A DNA stretch of 64,000 bases, from the NCBI RefSeq assembly GCF_964656455.1, contig NC_135715.1:38574603-38638602 (forward strand). Reading direction: 5' to 3'. Of the stretch, positions 59,612 to 64,000 are shown piece by piece. The first letter of the stretch is position 1, and every line of letters starts with the position of its first letter. The notes under the pieces were generated by a model that made no database searches, was not told the origin of the DNA, and saw nothing but the letters and a program-made list of their open reading frames with translations. This DNA comes from Halichoerus grypus. Lineage: Eukaryota; Chordata; Mammalia; Carnivora; Phocidae. The position numbers and the translations under genes are program-made.

Positions 59612-60426
59612 ATATCCTGTAAGCAACACAACCATTTTAGAGTATTAGATCTACAAATTTTAAATAATTCATATATTTTAAAAAAAGCTGATGAATTACT
59701 TCACTACATATAGAATTAAGGCCTTATATATTATGGTCATCTTATAGTTCTGCTTTTTGTTGTTGTTGTTTGGGTTTTAAACATTTATTCATCTTTGACA
59801 TGTTTTGTTTCTAATAGCAAGATGGTATCAGAGATACATTGAAATAATCCTTTCCTGCAGAGCTAAGTGACTACATCTGTCTCCTGTTTCTTTCTTTGTG
59901 TGTGCAGAAAGTGAAAATGCCCATTCATAATAAGAAAATGTAAGTCTGGTAGGCACCGAGGTTTTAATATTTAATTTTCCACATTATAAAGCAGACTCTT
60001 CTCTGCCTTCCCATAAATGCAGAAATGGATAAGATTAATTAAACATTAAACCATTATTCTTCATAAAAGAAAAGTCCATTGCCAGTCATGTTTGATATAC
60101 TTTCTTTCCAAGGTGATCTTTCACAAGTCTTAACTCTCATCCCTTCTTAAAATTTTTAAAATAATAACAAGGAATGTAGTCATTTTACTGTCATTTTTCT
60201 CTTTTATTTTTTCTTATATTATTGGGACAGACTTTCATATGAATTGTGGATTGATTCCAGAATAGAGAATTTATAGATATTATCCAATCTAGCACTTATC
60301 TTGTAGTAGAATTGTCTGGCAAAATAGAAAAACAAATTTCTTTTCTAGATCTTTTAGCTGTAGAAAATAAATATATGTTATATATTTACATAGTATATAT
60401 TCATTACATATATATTGATTCTTTGT

Positions 60427-60457
<31 letters not shown>

Positions 60458-62458
60458 TTGATTCGTGGGAAGAGTAGATATGTGAACACTTAGCAGCCAA
60501 TCATGTTGACATTTGTGATTATAGTCTTTTAATGAGTGGCTTATTCCTAATAGATTCATAAGGTAAAAAAAAAAAGCCAAGATATATTAGACCCAAATAT
60601 ACAGTTGAAATAAGGCCAGAATATTGGATTGAAACAAACACATATGTGCGCATGCACACATTTCTCATGCATATAATTTCTATTATGCATTGTTACCTTC
60701 TACATCTATAAACATACCTCATAATTGCTTGTGCTTTTTAAACCATGGGCATAATTACCATGAACATAATTACAGCATTTGCCAGATTCTGTATATCATA
60801 GAGAGGTTTCCTTTCCCTTTCTCCCCTTCTTTTGTTAGGCAAGGTTATTAGCTATTTTCACTGTCAGGTGATGATATACTTTCTGTATTTTACAGTGATA
60901 TTGAAGAGAATCCATGGAAATATTCAGCATAAAATATACATATAACAGAACTGCTAACTCTTTTTCATGATTATGTTACAATTGTTCTCAGAGGATTGTC
61001 TTCTGTCCTGAGGTGGCATCGAGTTAAAAAAAAAAAAAAAATAGGTTGCCAGTAATCAAGTGGTTACACTAGACAGGAGAATATGTCTGCCACTGGGAAG
61101 AGACAATATGGATAGATAGACCAAGATCAAACTTACCTTTGCCATCCCCTTTTTGACTCTTTCTGAGAGCAGGTAGGGTTTCAGTAAATCATCAAACTCA
61201 TGTACTGGTCAGAATTTTTTGAACAGGATTGTACACTAGCTGTTCCATCCTCATTCCTAGGTGGCACCTCAGATTGGAACACATGGAGGCTCAGTATCTC
61301 CTAGAGGAATTCAGGAAATGGAAAGAGACGTAACACCAGTGTTTATCCATAGAAACCTCACTGGTAATGACACTCTACATCCGCTTTTCTAAACAGCAAC
61401 TGAAGCAAAAGTTTACAACCAATAATACAAACTGGGGGTTAAATGCTAGAGGGAGAGCAGAGGGTGATAATAAACCCACTGAGTGTATGAATTAAATTAA
61501 ATAAATAAATAAACTTAGGGAAGACCTCTGTGGTACCCAACTGCCATAACTTTGATTAACCTCACTGTGTTTCAGCACTGGGTCATGCAAGCCTTTGACA
61601 CAGTTTCTTTGAGATGTCAGTCACATTTCAATAACTTTTCAGCATGGGCTTGTAAGTCCTGTCTCTTCATTGACTTTGAATGAGGCAGGTTGCTTATGAA
61701 TGCAGCTTGAAGTGTCATTCAGAGATACTTGCATTGTGTTATCTTTGATTGGCATGTCTGGGAGTTGTGGAAAAAATTCCAGCATATCCAAATGTGCTTC
61801 TCTAAACGCTGAATATCTTTACACAAGTGTTTTCTCCAGGAGAATCCGCTCATACCCTTATGATGATAATCTGCTATTGCAGTGTTCCCTCTTACTATAG
61901 AGGAGCTATATCCTAAAGCAGTAGGTTTATAGGACTTGGGAACTCAGATTGCATTTGCAGTTCTGATCCTACAAGCCTTTGGGGCTACAATTTAACTAAT
62001 GTATCACATTAACTGCCACATGCAGAGCCTTTCTAACAACCTAATTACTTTGATGAGAATACCTGTGTAATATCCTTTTACTTGGCAAAAACAAGTGGTG
62101 CTAAAAAGATCCCAAAGCATCTACTTCATCTAGAAAAAAATAATAAAAGCATTCCTTTCATTAACAAAATGCCAGACATATAAACAACTGATTTGCAAAT
62201 GATCCTTACGGACAAAGAAGTGCTCTTGTCCCCAGTACTGACTCCCTTGCAATAGATGGCATGAGCTGTTGGTATTCACACTAGTGCAGTTAGAGAAACT
62301 ATGGCTAGCTAGATATGTTATATATACATACCTATAACAAAGCAAAAAACCTTGAAATGCATAGGGGAGTTGTCTTCTAGATGGCTGAAGCAAGGACATG
62401 CTCAAAATGCCCTTCCCCATAGCATAAGCCTTTGTTCTGTTGTAGTGTAAAGAGGACA
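59612..62458. other. Long non-coding stretch with simple tracts
   Basis: Contains a TA run at 60432-60458 and an A run at about 61026-61041. No exon or repeat family is recognised in about 2.8 kb. Confidence 0.4.
60432..60458. repeat. (TA)n microsatellite
   Basis: About 13 TA units. Confidence 0.95.
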
Positions 62459-62488
62459 CTCACACACACACAAACACATACACACACT
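62459..62488. repeat. (CA)n microsatellite
   Basis: CA units with caaa and cata interruptions. Confidence 0.9.
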
Positions 62489-63569
62489 AGCATCCAGCAG
62501 TGTATTGGATTATCAAGGAAAGAGTCAAAACCAATGTCCCCCTAAACTCTCATCATCCCACAGAGAAGAGTGCTTAGGCTGGACATAGCTAGAACAAGCA
62601 CAACAGGGAAAATGCTCTAGGAAGGGTTCTCCACCCCAACAATGCTTTACATGTTAGAGACCAAGGGACAGAAATATCTGAACAGCCACGTACAGGTAAA
62701 ATTCTACACTTTCTGGTCAAAAAAGTGGCCTTGGAAGGTGACACCTTCAGAGAATACCATGTCTGCTCTTCCATTGAGCTCATTGGGTCTGCTGAGCAAG
62801 CTTTTTATGAAACTACCAAAGGCAGGGGGAAAAATCTGCCTCTAGGACCATTTGGGTTGTCTCTCCTCATTTAGACACCAAATTCAATTAATTTACTATT
62901 AATGTTGGTAAGGAGTATCTTTTTATAATATAAATATATCTGGGTCCATTATGTGACAGTTGTTATTTATATATTGTTACTCATTTAAAGTCTGAACTCC
63001 CACCTAACACATAGCAAAGTTCAATTGGCTGAATGAAATAAAAATCTTGATTGCCATGGAAATAAAATATGATGGACTAAAATAGCTTGAGGACACTAGG
63101 GATATTTGGGAAGTACCAAAGTCAGATTTCAACTGTTTTAAATTTTTGCCTGCAGTTAGCCCTACTCCTTTTTAGGAAAGGGAAGAAACTTCTCTATACT
63201 CTTCATTGTCATACCTTTCTCTTTGCTGACAGGAAATAGGAACATTAATGCCTTAATTAATTATTAGTTAATTAATAATGGATTAAACAGGCCTTTATAA
63301 CTACCTTTGACATCTAACCACTATTTATAATATTGTTTCCATATATAAATTACTGATCTACAAATTAAATCTTTAAAAAAAAATCCATTTATAAACTAGT
63401 ATCTTAGCTACATTGATCTAATGAGCACTTATTTAACAGAGGCAAAATTTCACTCTATGAGTATACTAGAGTTTACTATAGAACAATGTTATTGGTTGAT
63501 TAAGATGGTTAAATGAAAAGTGAAATAGCTTCAGTATGTTAATTAACTTACTGCAGTGTATTACCTAAA
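62489..63569. other. Non-coding sequence, nothing recognised
   Basis: Positions 63250-63290 are rich in TTAATTAA-type self-complementary text. No exon is recognised. Confidence 0.4.
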
Positions 63570-63785
63570 GCCCAGGCTCAGGAACCATATAGTCTAAATT
63601 GGAACCCTAATTACTACTTACTACATATATTACATGTCCAATTTTTTAAACCTTTTTGTACTTCAGTTTTCTGATCTGGAAAATAAGGATATTAATAGAC
63701 CACTAGGAATACTAAATTAGTACAAGTAACACACTGGAAATAGTGATTGGCACATGATAAGTGCTCAATAAATGTTAGCTATATT
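63570..63785 (+). repeat. MIR SINE, near full length
   Basis: Sense MIR order: caggctcaggaaccatatag, tctaaattggaaccctaatt, tgtacttcagttttctgatc, tggaaaataaggatattaat, and the 3' motif tgattggcacatgataagtg, ctcaataaatgttagctat. Confidence 0.85.
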
Positions 63786-64000
63786 GAATATTAGTGGAGA
63801 ATTTAGATTATTTTGAAGAATTTCAATCAAAAAGTAAATCTCATATACTAATATATTAATAATTCTAAGTTAATAATTAACAGAAACTAGGTATATTTCA
63901 ATTTAAAAATTAGGCTGTTCATTTTAAACATAATACCTATTTTGTAAATCTTTTATCATCATATTTCTCAAAACTCTCAGTTCTTTGTATGTTAATACAT
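63786..64000. other. AT-rich non-coding sequence, nothing recognised
   Basis: Right edge of the window. No feature seen. Confidence 0.4.

Noticed and set aside
63250..63290. Apparent long palindrome of TTAATTAA type
   Set aside because: The arms do not pair over a continuous length. It is low-complexity AT sequence with several short palindromes.
1..64000. Bacterial, phage or viral gene cluster, or integrated viral sequence
   Set aside because: No dense coding, no operon structure and no viral protein motif on either strand. All recognisable elements are vertebrate SINE, LINE or DNA-transposon remnants.

Overview
The window is non-coding DNA from a mammal of the order Carnivora. The diagnostic evidence is eleven tRNA-Lys-derived CAN SINEs (SINEC). 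Most show the carnivoran head (GCCTGGGTGGCTCAG) and the TCAAATAAATAAAATCTT tail, and most sit between clear target-site duplications. The SINE type (no dog-specific SINEC_Cf form and no cat-type form, but the CT-rich body ending CTGTCAAATAAATAAATAAAATC) points to an arctoid caniform: bear, seal or mustelid. That placement is inference from remembered subfamily consensus sequences. The DNA is visibly AT-rich, with many simple repeats.

I find no protein-coding exon, rRNA, tRNA gene, CRISPR array or prokaryotic-style gene cluster that I can support. All open reading frames are short. They are chance frames, antisense frames through SINEs, or pieces of a dead transposase. The window reads as a gene desert or the inside of a very long intron, and nothing here tells which.

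Layout. 0-14 kb: old repeats (MIR, L2, hAT-type elements), two long diverged copies of one ancient unassigned repeat family (about 8.7-9.6 and 12.6-13.9 kb), a 27-bp perfect inverted repeat inside the first copy, and a CpG-dense patch at 11.83-12.03 kb that I cannot assign. 14-27.5 kb: six SINEC copies, one of them splitting an older MIR, two sets of diverged direct repeats, and an old L1 3' end at 25.3-26.1 kb. 27.5-46 kb: long stretches without recognisable content, an L2, a 430-bp non-autonomous Tigger-type element at 32.5 kb, three more SINEC copies and microsatellites. 46-50 kb: an almost complete Tigger1 DNA transposon (46886-49230) with a broken transposase on the minus strand. 50-64 kb: scattered MIR, L1 and hAT remnants, two more SINEC copies, AT, ATTT and CA microsatellites, and a clear MIR near the right edge.

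The elements do not form a working system. They are layers of insertions of different ages: MIR, L2, Tigger and hAT before or early in eutherian evolution, old L1 next, carnivoran SINEC last. No undescribed biological system was found. The observations most worth checking are the unassigned CpG-dense patch, the inverted repeat that looks like a template-switch event, the two sets of local direct repeats, and the young SINE copies that may be polymorphic.
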